Below are positions 45,439-58,216 of a DNA stretch of 64,000 nucleotides, piece after piece. Each line of letters starts with the position of its first letter. The stretch's first letter is position 1. The notes beneath the pieces were generated by a model. That model saw only the letters and a list, made by a program, of their open reading frames with translations, was not told the origin of the DNA and did not search any database. A program made the position numbers and the translations under genes. Source of the DNA: Xylocopa sonorina (lineage: Eukaryota; Arthropoda; Insecta; Hymenoptera; Apidae); contig NC_135198.1 in the NCBI RefSeq assembly GCF_050948175.1, forward strand, positions 10,677,001 through 10,741,000. The letters run 5' to 3'.

Positions 45439-46116
45439 ATGCCGCGGCGGGCGGACGAGAGTCACTCGAGTATGAAGTGTTTCAACGTGCATTCACCGAG
45501 CGCGGTTCTATACACACCTCAGGAAAATGACGTTTACCCGCGAGAAACGTACATAGAAACGCCCAAGATAGGGAGCCGTGCGTTGTTGCGCCGCTCGAAG
45601 GCAATCCTTCGCTCGTTGTACTCAAACAGATTAGAAGGCATGCAGCGTACTGAAAATCGTTCGCCAAAAAGCAATGTATATAAAGATGAAACACGAGAGG
45701 AACGTTTAGCGATCCGACAATACCATTTATCGGAAAATCCCAGTCTAATATCGAACAGATTCTCGCCACATTTCCAGGAGTATCATTCGGGACACGTACC
45801 CCGTGGACAATTTATACTCGCGGCATTTGATGAGACTCCCTCGAAGATAGAAACCGCGCCGCAAAATGTGTTAATCTTCAATCTGACCTCGATGCGACTC
45901 CAACAACGTACCTCGATCCCCTCGAGAAAGGCTCGGAAAACCGACCAGGCGAACATCCCCCGTCGCACCGTCAGTGACCATCGGCGAGTCGGATTAATTC
46001 GTGCCAGAAGAGTACTCTCGGCTCACAAAGAGCGTGACCGGCTCCTTTCCCTGGGAAACGCCGCCATTGTGGCCCCGTATCTTTTCATTCCAGATCGACA
46101 GAGTCGCGGCAGATAA
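45439..46116 (+). CDS. Longest open frame, ~225 codons, unknown
   Basis: ATG at 45439 opens about 225 codons ending in TAA; the frame is open from 45430. It is the longest open frame of the window. The peptide is hydrophilic and mixed in charge, starts MPRRADESHSSM, includes YTPQENDVYPRE and FILAAFDETPS, and ends in an arginine-rich tail. It has no obvious signal peptide, membrane segment or repeat, and I recognise no family. Codon-start purine bias is only about half, so coding signal is weak. In balanced DNA a frame this long is expected roughly once in ten such windows, more often in CpG-rich DNA. It lies head to head with the minus-strand candidate at 44889-45216. Confidence 0.22.
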   Translation: MPRRADESHSSMKCFNVHSPSAVLYTPQENDVYPRETYIETPKIGSRALLRRSKAILRSLYSNRLEGMQRTENRSPKSNVYKDETREERLAIRQYHLSENPSLISNRFSPHFQEYHSGHVPRGQFILAAFDETPSKIETAPQNVLIFNLTSMRLQQRTSIPSRKARKTDQANIPRRTVSDHRRVGLIRARRVLSAHKERDRLLSLGNAAIVAPYLFIPDRQSRGR

Positions 46117-48062
46117 CACTAACTGACTGACACGAATAGCGACAGAGGGAAAACGACGTAGCCGGCCGCGATAGCCCTTTTTCTCCGCGGCCACTCGAGC
46201 TCCCCTATCCCATTATGCCGCGTGCGCTTTCCACCCCTGCAGGAACGGCGGAAGAGCGACAATTTGCCCGCGCGCTGTTTCGCCCTCCGCCCCGTGCCCT
46301 ACCAAAGGTATCTGCTCCTTTCACGTTGCTCGGATTCCTGGAAAGGGACAGCGAGGATCGAGAGGGGGGCGACGGGGGCGGTTGCGAAAGAAGGAGAGCA
46401 AGAGAAAAAGGGGAAAACTCGCGACACTTAGTGTTTTGTAGCTGCGACGAGCGGCGCGGCATTAAGGAGAGCCGGAAAATGAATGTCAGCCACGAGTACC
46501 ACTCAGACCTTCATCAGGAGATTTCATTCATTTACCTTTCACTGCCCCCGCCGTCCTCTTTCTCCATTTACCCGCTATTCCGATGCTTTTTATCGCGTGC
46601 CTCCGTGTGAGCTTCGCGCGGCGCTCGTTTCGATCCGTAGCCTGCCTCCTCGTTTGGCTGCGCTTGACAAATTGAAGGCGGAATTTCAATTCCTCTTAAT
46701 TAGGAGACACCTAATTTGTACTCCCGCTCGTTCGATAAAAGTCTCGATTGGAAAAACTGAAAGAGCTCCTCTACGGTTCGCAATTTCTCTCGCGACACCC
46801 TGCAAGCTTAAAACCCACCGACGCTCGCTCGATCGTCGATAAACGAATCCACCGTGCGCTCGTAGATTCTCCCGGGAAGGGTTAAGCAATCTCTCTGAAC
46901 GCGGCTTGGAAAAATCCGCGCGAGTCGCGCGCCACGGTATCACGGGAAGTATTTGCATATCCGCGTGTCGCGAGAGCGTGTCAGCTCCCATCAGCCCCAG
47001 GCTTTTCGCTCGGAAACGTACCCCGCGGACACGGCCACGCTTCGAAGTCGAGTTCCTGAAAGCGAATCGGCAGCTCGAGTAAGGTAAGCAGCTTAACCGG
47101 GTCTTAAGCGGCTTCGCGTGTCCCTCTGAGATCCTCGCCCGGTCAACGGGGGCGCACCTGACGCGCGCAGGTGAAAATATGTCGCGCTCGATTCACCCTT
47201 TGCCACGGCGTATCTCGAGCGAGCGCGTCACCCGGGATTCCGATCTCGTTTCGTACGAATAAAGCCCTCACGACGACATTCCAGCGAGACGATCCGCTCT
47301 CGTCCACGGCCACGGGAAGCTTTGTCAGGACGTTAATCGCCGGAGTGGATCTGGACACCGCGAGCGAGCGCCCCGCGGCGCTCGTCCACCGGCTCGGATT
47401 AACGGTCTGATGACTATCGCGGTGGCTACCATCCTCCTACCTTCTGGACTCTAGATTATGGAACGAGCTTTTTTATTCGAGAACGTTCCGGGAGTTCCTT
47501 GGGAGAGTTATACGGGACGAAGTGGAGAACTGGATGGAGAGAGGAGGGTGATGGTTGAAATCGAGGTGTACGCGTGAACTAATTTTCCAGAGGTCGAAAT
47601 ACCGCGAGAGGAGAATTATTTCGGAATCAAGTTTTTCTTGGACGCCACAGTGAACGTCAAAAGGTTGGCATCGTGTGTACGTCTAATACGTAGGTACGAT
47701 GAATCATCCCCTGCTAACAAATAAGAAATTCAGCCAACTCGAATGAGCAACGTCCGTTTCCAACGGGTGGCCATAGAGAGCGCAACATAAAATCCACTTT
47801 TCCGTCCGGCGCACCCCCGACCAGCGAGGGTTGTTCAATCGGGCATCCGGATCGCGTAGTTACCGGTTTACGAGTGTCTGTCTCGGACACCGGGCTTTTA
47901 TAGGCGCGATGGGCCGTGGTTGTAAATGATAAGGCTGCCGTTGGAAAAATTTACGGTACGACAAGCTCGCGGTGGCGATCGTTAAAGGCAACCGTTCGAG
48001 GACGTTTTCGGACGTGGCAGAACGGAAGATGTAGGAACGGAGCAAATATCGGGTAGACTTAC
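46117..48062. other. No gene recognised
   Basis: No supported gene. GA-rich sequence spans about 46345-46420. TAAG|GTAAGC near 47085-47095 is a donor-like site without a recognised exon. Confidence 0.4.
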
Positions 48063-48130
48063 GAAAATTACGTTCCAGCCAGTGGCCTACATCGCTGGAC
48101 TCGAGTCTCTTTGCCTCGCGATACGAGCTT
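48063..48130 (-). CDS. Weak candidate micro-exon, 68 bp
   Basis: On the minus strand CATTTTTCAG (acceptor) and TTTC|GTAAGT (donor, GT at 48062-48061) bracket 68 bases. Only one of the three frames is open, giving 22 residues with coding-like composition (SYREAKRLESSDVG, then HWLERNF). The pyrimidine tract is short. GTAAGT alone is expected about 30 times by chance over both strands of the window, so the evidence is the conjunction of sites only. Confidence 0.12.
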
Positions 48131-51100
48131 CTGAAAAATGTTCGTCCTTAAACACCCTCGGATCCTCGTTCACGTCCGCCATCGCGTCGTTCGCTTGTTC
48201 TACCCCTGCGACGGAAGTTGCCGTTCCGACCAGCCGCGGAAAATGACGGAACGTGGCCGAGGATAGCGTGCAAAACGCATTATACGCGACGTGCAATGGC
48301 GAACTTTGTAAACATGGCGTAACGAATACGCGAGGAGAAACGAGGGTCCGCCTGGTGGCAGCCACTTGAGGGAAACTGGGTGAAATTGTTTCCGCGAGAC
48401 ACGGGGAACGGTGTAGGCTTCGTCCGCGGGTGTAATCCTGACGCGGTGTTTAATTACGAATTTTAATTTAACCGTATCGCGAACAGCCGACTCGGGGGCT
48501 TCTTTAATGAGGACGATAGAACGCTTCTCGGTGGTGCTTGATTGCTTTTGTTAGGGCACTCGGTGGTTGCTGGTACTTTAAATTTCCTTCCGTTGAATGT
48601 GACTGGTAGAAAATTGGTTGGTTGATGGATTTGAGACTGCGCTGCGCTGTTGCGCTCTGTTTTGGGTCAATTTTCACCAGGAATGGAAATTGAACGTTTA
48701 ATAATTCGCCGAGGGATGCGTGCGAGAAGAGGAATGCGACTTTGAAAGATCGTGCGAAGAAAATTATCGAACTGGAGGAAGATCACTCTGTCGGGTAATC
48801 GAGTGACAATTTTGTGGTACTATTGTGCTCGCTCTAATTCGTAGTTAAAAGTTGGTCGCGAAATCGTCCGAAATCGAGGCAACGAAGTGTGCTTAGCGTG
48901 AAACAGCTGCCGGGGCGAAGTTGTTCCGTGATTCATGGCGAGGAGAAGGCAGCCAGGAGTTTCCATCGTGGTAGGCACGTGGAAGCACTCCTCTCCCTTC
49001 CACGCTAAATAGCACGGCCCTTTTGTCCGCGGCCACTGTCCGTGACTCGAGGGTTTCGTTTGATCCTGCGAGTATTAACATTTACGCAACATTACAACCG
49101 TACTACATCCGGCGCAACTGCGGGCTTCTTGTGTTGGCTCGCGACAGACTTTGCTAACCGCACAGTGCTCCCACATCTCGAACGCGTATCAGTGCTTTTG
49201 ATGTTACCGTTATTCCGGTAACTGAACGAAATATCTTACTGGGATTCCTCGACGTTCGCGTGCCGCCATACTAAAACTCCAATCAAACTTGCATCACGCC
49301 ACCAATATAGAAAATCGGAACTTCCTAAGTTAAAAGATTATGTTTTCTACGCTCTAGTTTTTAGCCTTTCCAGAGCCTTTCCGAGGTTAATATTTCTCGC
49401 GCGTTCCATTTAATAGACCATTAACCCCGTCACTTCGTACCAGGGACTGAATTTCCAGCAACAGAATTCCCGAATTTCATACACCGTTCGCACCCTTCGA
49501 TTTCCCCTCCGGTCGATGAAAAATGTCACGGGAACCAGTCGTCCCCGATAACTTATGGCGCTGGCTGTCCCATGGCAGTTATGGGTCGCGAACGAGCTCG
49601 GTTACGCTGCTGGGTCCCGGAAGCGGTCGCTACGACCGAGCGTGACGGCCAGGGGACATCCGCGATAGTTTTATCGAGCAACTTCCATTCACCGCAATCC
49701 CCCACGCGGCGTGGTCGCGTCTTCTGCTCGAAGACTTCGCTGGGATATCGTTTTCATCCCCCCTATACACAGGACGGAAAGTGGAATCTGCGAATGAAAG
49801 GATCAGCGGACGAGATTTTGATAATCGTCCGATTTCGCGTTCTCCACGAAGACTGGGAGGGGAATTTAAAGCGACAATGGCGTTTTCAACCCTTGTACAC
49901 GCAACATTTATTGGGACCAAGGGTTGGAGAGTTGAAAGGTGAAAAGGTAGTGTTAATAGGGCGGGTTCTCCGAGGGATAGAATCTTGATATCTTCTTCAA
50001 CTCGGGTTTATATAAAACTCTTCCGTTGTACGACGATGCTGGATAGACTTCGTGAAATATTGGCACGCGATTAAAAGTTATCTCGTGTTCCTCCTCACGA
50101 CGCAGATAGAACGAAACGATAAGGAAGTAAGTTCATATATCAAATTCTCTTGTTGAGGGGGAAGATACTCCGGTATCTTAGCTTCGCTTGGACAAACTTT
50201 TGATTGTATTCCAATTCCTCCACCAGATACTCCATTCCTCCGGAATAAATTGGACGAATCGGACAAATAGGACCATTCCGAGATCTCGTACGCGCGTTGA
50301 AGAATGGCGACCCTTTATCAACAGAAATATATCTTCCGTTCCACCAATATCCACCGTTCTAAACATTCTACGCGTACAATTCCCTGATCCAACTGCCTAA
50401 CAAATAATTAATTCCCCGAGAATTCCAACTTTCGTCAATGTCGTCTGTCGGCTGCCTTCGAAGATGACGGAAAACATTTTATCGATCGCTCGCTCCGAAT
50501 AGGATATCCCAGCCATCGGTTCCAGACTCGAGCCACGAAAAACTCGGAGAAAAGTCGCTGATGCAAGCGCTGGACCATCTCGTACGATTCCAGCACCCCT
50601 TCTCCGCGTCGTATAAGAACTGCGAGGGAGTGGAAATCGTCTTACATTTGACACTGAAAAATATACTCCGGTTGGACACGCGCGCGTACGCGTCGTCCGT
50701 GCATCGTCGACTCGTACCACTTATCGAACCAGGGACCAATGGACGCGACGCGTGCGTTTGCGGGCCTGCGGAACACGGGGAGGTCGTGTTCGCGTTGGTT
50801 GGTATCCGTGACCGACATTTGCAAGGCGATTAAGGGAAGCAGCGTCGATGTATACGGTCGTCGACAGGGGTTCCGGGTGACAATCGTCGTTACGACGAAG
50901 AAGCCCACCCCGTGCTGAGGGAGATTACCGTCGAACCGGCGGAAATGGCGCTGATGGAGGGACTTGACTTTGTCAACTGAAGCGCGAGGAGAGCTTCCTC
51001 CGTTGCTGCCGCCATTGTTACGTAAATACGTGACGCAACGGGGACGGTTGAACCGCTTGCTTTATTAAAAGTTCACGCTTAAGCGGCGGCGGGCATTCGC

Positions 51101-51428
51101 GGTATCGTTCCGCCGATTTGATTTATAAATTCAACATTACGAGTCTATTTGCTCGCGCGTCTACCCGCGCTTCGTTCAGCATCAAATTTTATATAGAGCG
51201 ACGAGACCCTCCGTTTATTGACGTTGGTGTACGATTTCAGTGACGCGCGAGCGAAAATTAACACGTTCGCTAATAGCATCGTCACAAGTCAGCGACGCGC
51301 TCGAACCGAGCGAGTGAAATATGCGCGCGTGACGCGTGGCTGCGAACTTGTTGAAATTGTAACATGTCATATATCTGACGTATGAATTTATTATGTAACA
51401 CCATTCCCATGTACGGGCCCCCGGGCCA
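48131..51428. other. No gene recognised
   Basis: No supported gene. Open frames at 49572-49988 (plus) and 49630-49920 (minus) overlap each other. The stretch 48370-48890 has no frame above 60 codons. Confidence 0.4.
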
Positions 51429-51440
51429 TTATGTACATAA
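51429..51440. other. 12-bp palindrome TTATGTACATAA
   Basis: A perfect 12-bp palindrome just after CGGGCCCCCGGGCC. Palindromes of this size occur by chance about 16 times in a 64-kb window; noted for completeness. Confidence 0.4.
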
Positions 51441-52138
51441 CGTACGTCTATATGATACACCGCGCGATGTAGTTGGTTTGCTTATTTTGTACATACTCTA
51501 CGCGCGTGCGGAAATTCGAAAATCTGTGGAACACTATTGTGAAACCAGCTCGATCAGCATGGGTTACGATGATGGCTCCGGCCACGCGCGTTGCTCTGAC
51601 AAATATCATTAAACTCTGCCCGTAAATTCCACAATTCGAACGACGCGCGAGAAAAGAGAAAAAACGGAAACAGACATTGCGGGACACAGTGGCGAGCGAT
51701 TAAAGCGGAAAGAAGGAACGATGCGGGCGACAGTGTCGTCGGCCCATCCGAGACGCAGTAAGACAGATTCATTTTCGTCGAGCTTAGATAACAATAAATA
51801 CCCATTTCCCGGTCTCCTTTTCGCCCGTCTTCCTCTACGCGATATCTTTAATCAGATTTACGGTTGCTCAGCCGGAAAACCGTCTCCCGTCGCAACCCCG
51901 CAACTCCCCTCGCTTTTGTTTAACAGTCCGGCGCTATCTCCAGCCATCTCTTGTAATACGCGCAATTACGATTGCTCGAGTTACCAGAGAGGCCCCTGGT
52001 ATTTATCTCGCGTCCCCGTGACGCTTTATACCCGCGCGGTGATCCCGCAAATTACTACGCGCCGGGCACGACAAAAGAACGCAGCGGGTGGACGGAGAAC
52101 GGGAACGACGCGGGCTGCGTCGGAAATTATCCCGTTGT
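51441..52138. other. No gene recognised
   Basis: The plus frame 51721-52227 (168 codons) begins with ATG and is Ser/Pro/Arg-rich. Minus frames overlap its first 85 bases, and there is no splice support. Confidence 0.35.
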
Positions 52139-52149
52139 TAATTAAATTA
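52139..52149. promoter_or_regulatory. Paired-class homeodomain P3-type site
   Basis: TAATTAAATTA fits the cooperative homeodomain dimer consensus TAAT-N3-ATTA. It lies inside the longer palindrome GTTAATTAAATTAAC (52137-52151). The motif is seen; binding is inferred. Confidence 0.35.
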
Positions 52150-55100
52150 ACCAAATTACAGCCACTAACCGAGGGCGGCGGGCGGGGATTCTTTTCCGCG
52201 GGTGAATTAAGCGACTCGAACCCGTAATTTCTAGCAGCCGCGCGTCGGCCATCTGCCCTCGCGCCATTCTACGCTCGTCCGGATACCAAACCGGAGAGAC
52301 GGAGCGCTGAATTATTCGCCCCCGCGCGTTTCTTTCGTTTCGCGGGATTGCCGGATGCCTCGAAGTTTTGCGATACTTCACGCGATTCTCTGTCGAGCGG
52401 ACTCCTTCAGATGGAATCTAATTGGTGACAGAAGAGATGGACGTAGCACGGAACAAATGAATCGTTCTCGCAGTTCGCTGGTAATAAAAATTGTAGATCG
52501 CCCCTGCGTTCGTCCCGACAATTTACACGGAAACGATTCCAGCGTTCCACGAGCGCGATCCCTCAACCCCGATATCGTCTAACCCGATCTCCCAAGACGG
52601 TTTTGACCCGCCACGATTCCCAAGCGACGCGTATCGCGCGAACCAATCGACCGGGTATTTTCGTCGGGGCCACCGTGACACGAATCGGACAATGAAGAGG
52701 CCAGCGGACCCGGCGATCCGTCGTGACGATGCATTGGGCCCTCGATCGCGTCGACGCGGGCCAACGCGCAACGAATTCCACGTTAATTGAGATGCCACGG
52801 TTGACTCACCCCTCGACTGGCTCTCCTCTCTCCCAGGAGCAACGATAAATACTCGTTTCCCCGGCTCGCCGTTATCTGCCGACGACGTATCTTCATCCAG
52901 ATTCGGGGTGAACGCCGGCGGAGACCCGTGGAACGGCTTCCACGTACCGCAGCCCCCCTGCGTCGTCGTCCCTCATTCTTTTCGGTAGTAATATCACTGT
53001 ATAATTACAACTTCTGCGGTTACGAGCGGGAGCGGACCAGCTGCACGGGCATTTTTCTTATCTCGACCGAGCCTGCGGGACCAGCTTCTCCTCTTGCCCT
53101 GGCCACCGACCACTTATAGCGAACATAATAGGGTTCTATCCCCGGACCAGGCCCTCTTATCTGATGTACCACAACCGGCTCCCCACGGGACGGACACTTA
53201 TATGGAGCGCTGTACCGGTGGCGAGACGCTGCCACCATCGGCCAGGCATTTTCCTTATTGGCTCTCCTCTTGCAACCAACAGCGGCTCCTCCTACAGCGG
53301 CTCCGAAAACCGAGTCTCTCTCTACCTCTCTCCCTCTCTCTTTCTCTATCTCTATGCCATCGTTTGCTCCTTTTTGGTACCACTCCACTGCTAGAGACGA
53401 CGATTCGGTTGCTTCTCTGGATATGCACGGAATCGGCTGACATTCGCCTTCGTTAGGTCACTGGGAACACTTTTCTCGGATGGTGACTTTTGGCTCTGGG
53501 TGACCTGGAAAAGAGGAGAAGGGTTTTTAAGATCGTCGTTGATTTGGGAACTGCCTGTGTTTCGATCCTGATTGCACGCTGTATCGTGATGGGTACTATA
53601 TAGTTTGGATGAAATTTGCAGTTTTTTAGTACTTGAAAATAGGGCACGATCGATGTTGACGTTGGTATTAACGTATCGTTCATGAATTCAATGGTACCGC
53701 GAAGTGGTATACAAAGAATCGACTCGTACAATGCGGGGTAGTTTTTTATCGAGCGCGGAATTGCAGTCGATCAAAGGACCAGCCGGAGCAGAGGCAACGT
53801 AACAGTGCCACCGGTTAAGATTTATACGATTTTCCCCGCAATAATGACGTCGGTTTGCTGTTTATAAATTCATGCGTTCTCGCCGCGGGAAACGGACAAT
53901 TTATGTGTCTCCGGCGTGCCACTGTCGAACATTTTCCCACGGTGAATGTAACGTTCCCCCGTACCAGTCACCTGAACGCGCGCACGCCTACCTATAACGT
54001 TCCACTTTTATCCCTTTTTTTCGCGTTCGATGTCCAGGGGCCAATTGGATATTTTCTCGAGGTCGCGCGCATCGAAATTCGACGATTCGCGCGGCTGAAT
54101 GCGAACCGTATGCAAATGCGACACGTACGCGAGGAAGTAACGAACGGAGAACGGGGGCTGCGAGCGGAAAAATTGATCGTCGCGATTTAATCGCGAGCTA
54201 ATTCTTCGCTGGGTCCAAGAAATTCGAATTCGATCAGTGGCCCGCCGCGTAAACACGGCTTGACCCAAATCAGCGTGTCAAAGTTCGTGGCGTGATCCGG
54301 ATTATTCCATCCGGGGCCGGCGTGCAAACGATCGTTCCGCCGGTATCGATACCGTGTCCCCAAATCCTGATGAAGCTGGCTCTAATGCTGACGGAACGCT
54401 CAGATGATTTCCGGGGTACGATGACGTGCGCACACTCGTTAATACCGTCTTCCAATTGAACTAATTGCGTTCGCGATTCACTTTGACGTTATTCAGTTAT
54501 TCGCGACGGACCTCAAAGAGAGATTCGAAAGCGACGGGAGGCTGATCCTTTCGAGATCGCTGCTGCGTGCGCGCGATGCAACCGTGAGAAACGCCGAGAC
54601 GCGCGCGCGACGGCCAATTTAACGGCACCTCGAGCTTGCGACCGAAAATTTAACGATCGCCGCGCGATTTAGTTATTGCCTTTTCCCATTTTATTTGCAG
54701 CCAGCCACGACAAAACAACGGATACGTTGTAATTGATCACTGCGCGCTCGGTGTGGACAAACTCGTTCCAACCTCGACTGGCGTACATCGCGCAAGCGTT
54801 TCGTTACGGGAAAAGGATGGGCGAGAAAAACGCGCTCATCTGCACCGGGGCTATTTGTAAATAAAACGTATGGACAGTTCTCGTTATCAAAGCGGCAGCT
54901 AAAACAACAAGCTGTCGCAGATATTGCGACACATTTTTTCATTCAAAAGGCCAGCAGTTTTTCCATAAAACGTAATAATAATATCAATCAAAGTTATACG
55001 AACGCGAGGAAAATGAAGATACGTATACAGCGATAAAAACAGGAACGACTGAACCCTTGTACGAGGCACTCGAGAATTCTCGTCGCGCGACGAATCGACC

Positions 55101-58100
55101 CAGAGCCGGGATTAACGGCTGCGAACGTTGAAACACTCGTCGAGAAGAGAAACGCGGCAATTAGACGGTATTATTAAGAGGAAAAATTTATTCGCCATGG
55201 CACACGGACGCCAGCCGCGGCGTCGCTAAATTGTTTCGCATTCTTGGCCGGCGTTAATCGAATTGTCCGAGTTTCGACGGGAAATTCTGCAGACGGCGAA
55301 CGAACCGCCGCGGCGCGACAGAAAGGGCTGAGCGAGGCGGACGAAGGGCGAAGAGGAAATGGGGGATGAAAACGGGAACGTCCGGTCCGTTTCACGGCGA
55401 CGTGAAATCCGGCGATTCCGCGTTTCCGGATCAATCGGATTATAGCCGGGCTGGGCGGCGCGAGGGGGACGCGCGAATAATTGCGAACGATGCTGGCGGG
55501 GGTTGTAAATTTGCCAAAAATCGCGGACACGTTAATTAAAGTCGGCTTGATCGAGCCGGCCACGGAAACGGTGGTGTGATTTCACGGAGGTTTAATTAAC
55601 CTCCGTTTGGTACGGTGGCCACCTTTCGGATCCCATGACCGCGCGCTGTTTGCTCTGCTCTCTTTTTTCTACCGGCTCCTCTATATTTCTTCTCTGTTTC
55701 ATTTCATTCGTTTTATCTGGCGACAATCTCGTTCACGATATTTCGGCTCCCTGTTTCCCCGTGATCTAGTTACGGTAAAAGAAACGGGAGTTTCTTTATC
55801 TCCCTTAGCAACTCTTTCTTCTATTTCAATTCTTTATCCTCGTTCCCTTCCACCCCCTTTTTACGTTCTACTTCTTTCGCGTAGATCGAGTTAGCGAACC
55901 GAAATTTTTGCCAAGAGAAACGTTCGCGATCGATTCCACGAATACGAGGGCACCAGGAATATTCCGTGTGCGGTGGAAAGTTCGCAGGAGTACGAGCGAC
56001 GCGAGTTCGGCTAGAGGGTACGTAAACGATCAAACTCGCCGCGATTTTAATCGCATCGATGCCACCGCGGAGACCTCGCCGCGTCCCGTTTCGCAGTCTT
56101 CGTCAAGGGAGTAAAACACTCGCAGTGGCGAGATAAAAGTAGGCAAAAACAGATATCACGTGCACGGTATTGCGGGCGCGCGGCGGAAAGTTGGCAGGTC
56201 GTTGGCAGCGTGGCGTAACGCAGCCTTCCGAGGAGTTTCGCCGTCAAAAACAACCGGCCATCTCATCGCTATCGGCGTCCTTAATGCCGAAACTTTCGTG
56301 CTGGCTGCGCTATCTGCGCCAAATGAACGAATTTGCCCGGAGTTAGCCGCGATAATAAAGTTCCTCCTATTTCTTTCCGCCCCTACCCCCACGCCCGTCC
56401 ACCCTCTGCCTTTTTACCTTTCTTTGGCCCGGCTCGCCTCGTGGGACGGGGCGAGAGTTAACCGCGCGCGCAGGACAAACAACAACGCGGCTGAAGAAGT
56501 TTGCGGACAGTGCGGGCGCGGCGGATAACGATTCCTCGGTGAAAATAAGGGGATCCAGCGAGAATAATCGTTCCAGCGTCGTTGCGAACTCTTAGCCGAA
56601 TAAACGTGTCCGGCGATATACGAGAATTACGACCCTCTAATCTGTCGATGGAACTAAACGCGGTACTTCGACATATATCGGATCGAATTTTACAAGCTTC
56701 CATTTCCAACCCCTCGTCGATTTTCATTGAATTCGAAGCGGACGACTATCAGCTGACATCGCGATGTTCACGAAGACCGTAAAAAGAGAAACAAATCTAG
56801 AGATTGGTGAAGCTCTCCAAACACACCGTTCTCCACTTCCCTGCGTCCCCAGTTTCCGCTCTCCAAGCGTGCATGATAATTAAACTGCACCAGGACAAAA
56901 AGTCTCGAAAAAGAAAAAAGGGAGAGAGTGATCGTCGGGCGACAAAAGAGGTCAGAAAGCTTTCCGACGGCTCCTCCTCGTTGTCCTTCGGCAATGGAGT
57001 CAGCGAACCTTAGAGGCAGGCACAAAAGACCGTTCTCTGACGATCAACCGGTCCGTCTTTTTACTACGAACCCACCCTATCCATCTACACTCGCGTCTCT
57101 CCCCTTTCGCGATGAAACGCGTGCCCACGTGTCGTCCCAGTTGTCATTCGCCGATTGAAAACGGTCCTAATTCCGTGTCACCGGTACGGGCCACCCGTCA
57201 CGCGATTCTCCGGGGTGCATCTCCACTATTTTTTCCGATTGCTCGCCGCTTTATGGGACGTTCGAACGTGGCTTCAATCCCGTGGAAGAGGAGGGTTCGA
57301 CTAGAGAATAGATCGATGACATCGGTGGTTGCGTGGAAGGGGGAGAGCCCTTAAAGGGTGGTTCTTTGGGATTAAGACGTATCAATTTTAATAATAATGC
57401 GCTGGAGAAACGTACACGCGGTAGTGTACGAAGGGTTCGATGATGTGGAGGCTGGCATCGCTCGAGGAGAATGTTTGATTTCCGGCGAAGAGTGAGCCAT
57501 CCGAGCGGTGCGATTTGATTGAAAGTTCCGGCGAGCAGAGCGAAGACAAATGGCCCCTGCAAGGTCACCGGAAGCGTTCTCAGCGTCGCGTCGTTTTTTT
57601 GCTCCTCCCTACCATCCTCCTCGCTTTCGAACTTTCGATTGCCCCCGCGGAAGTTTGCCAACGACCCGCGCCCCCCGGCTCGAGACGGTCCATTCTCCCG
57701 TCGGGAAAAATCATTTAGCGGGATCACTGTTTTCCCGCGACTCTTCCTCGTCGACGTCTCTATTTGTCGAGCAATTGAAACAGAGAGCGGAGGAGGACGC
57801 TTCTACTTTCCGGGAACCGCGATACGAGACGACTGCATCGTGGTCGACGATGCGCGATGAAGAGAATCGTCATGAGTTCGCGTTCACTTTCGATCGAACC
57901 GAGCGTTTCACGCGCGAGCGCGCGCGATGCATTATCGAAACATTATGACGTATGGCGTCCATCCGTTTCATCTGATCTTCCATTACCGAAATTAATCAGT
58001 TTTGCATTCCGAAACGGCGCGGCAGCGACCTGCTTCGAGCCAAGTAGTGATCGATACGTGATTACGTACGCGACCGGCCGCTTGATAGAATAATGAATGA

Positions 58101-58146
58101 TAATGTACGATAATTATTCGGTTAATCGTTCGACTTAATTATTGAA
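52150..58146. other. No gene recognised; CT-rich tract at 53311-53352
   Basis: No supported gene. A CT-rich simple-sequence tract (TCTCTC with interruptions) lies at about 53311-53352. After an acceptor-like TTTATTTGCAG (54690-54700) a frame stays open about 53 codons to TAA near 54859, but no donor or neighbouring exon was found and a minus frame overlaps it. Many overlapping short frames occur around 56160-57950. Confidence 0.4.
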
Positions 58147-58216
58147 ATTGCCCGGGCAATCGTTCAGTCGGTCGTATCGTTATAATTAATGGGACGGTTT
58201 CACACTGATGTGAACC
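58147..58216. promoter_or_regulatory. Palindrome pair with T-box-like site
   Basis: ATTGCCCGGGCAAT (58147-58160) is a perfect 14-bp palindrome. At 58196-58216 GGTTTCACACTGATGTGAACC is an imperfect 21-bp palindrome with perfect TTCACA / TGTGAA arms, close to the palindromic Brachyury-type T-box site. The 60 bases upstream hold several TAAT cores. Enhancer function is inferred only. Confidence 0.3.

Noticed and set aside
54701..54859. Open frame after an acceptor-like TTTATTTGCAG
   Set aside because: No donor, no neighbouring exon, and an overlapping 83-codon minus frame; insufficient to call.
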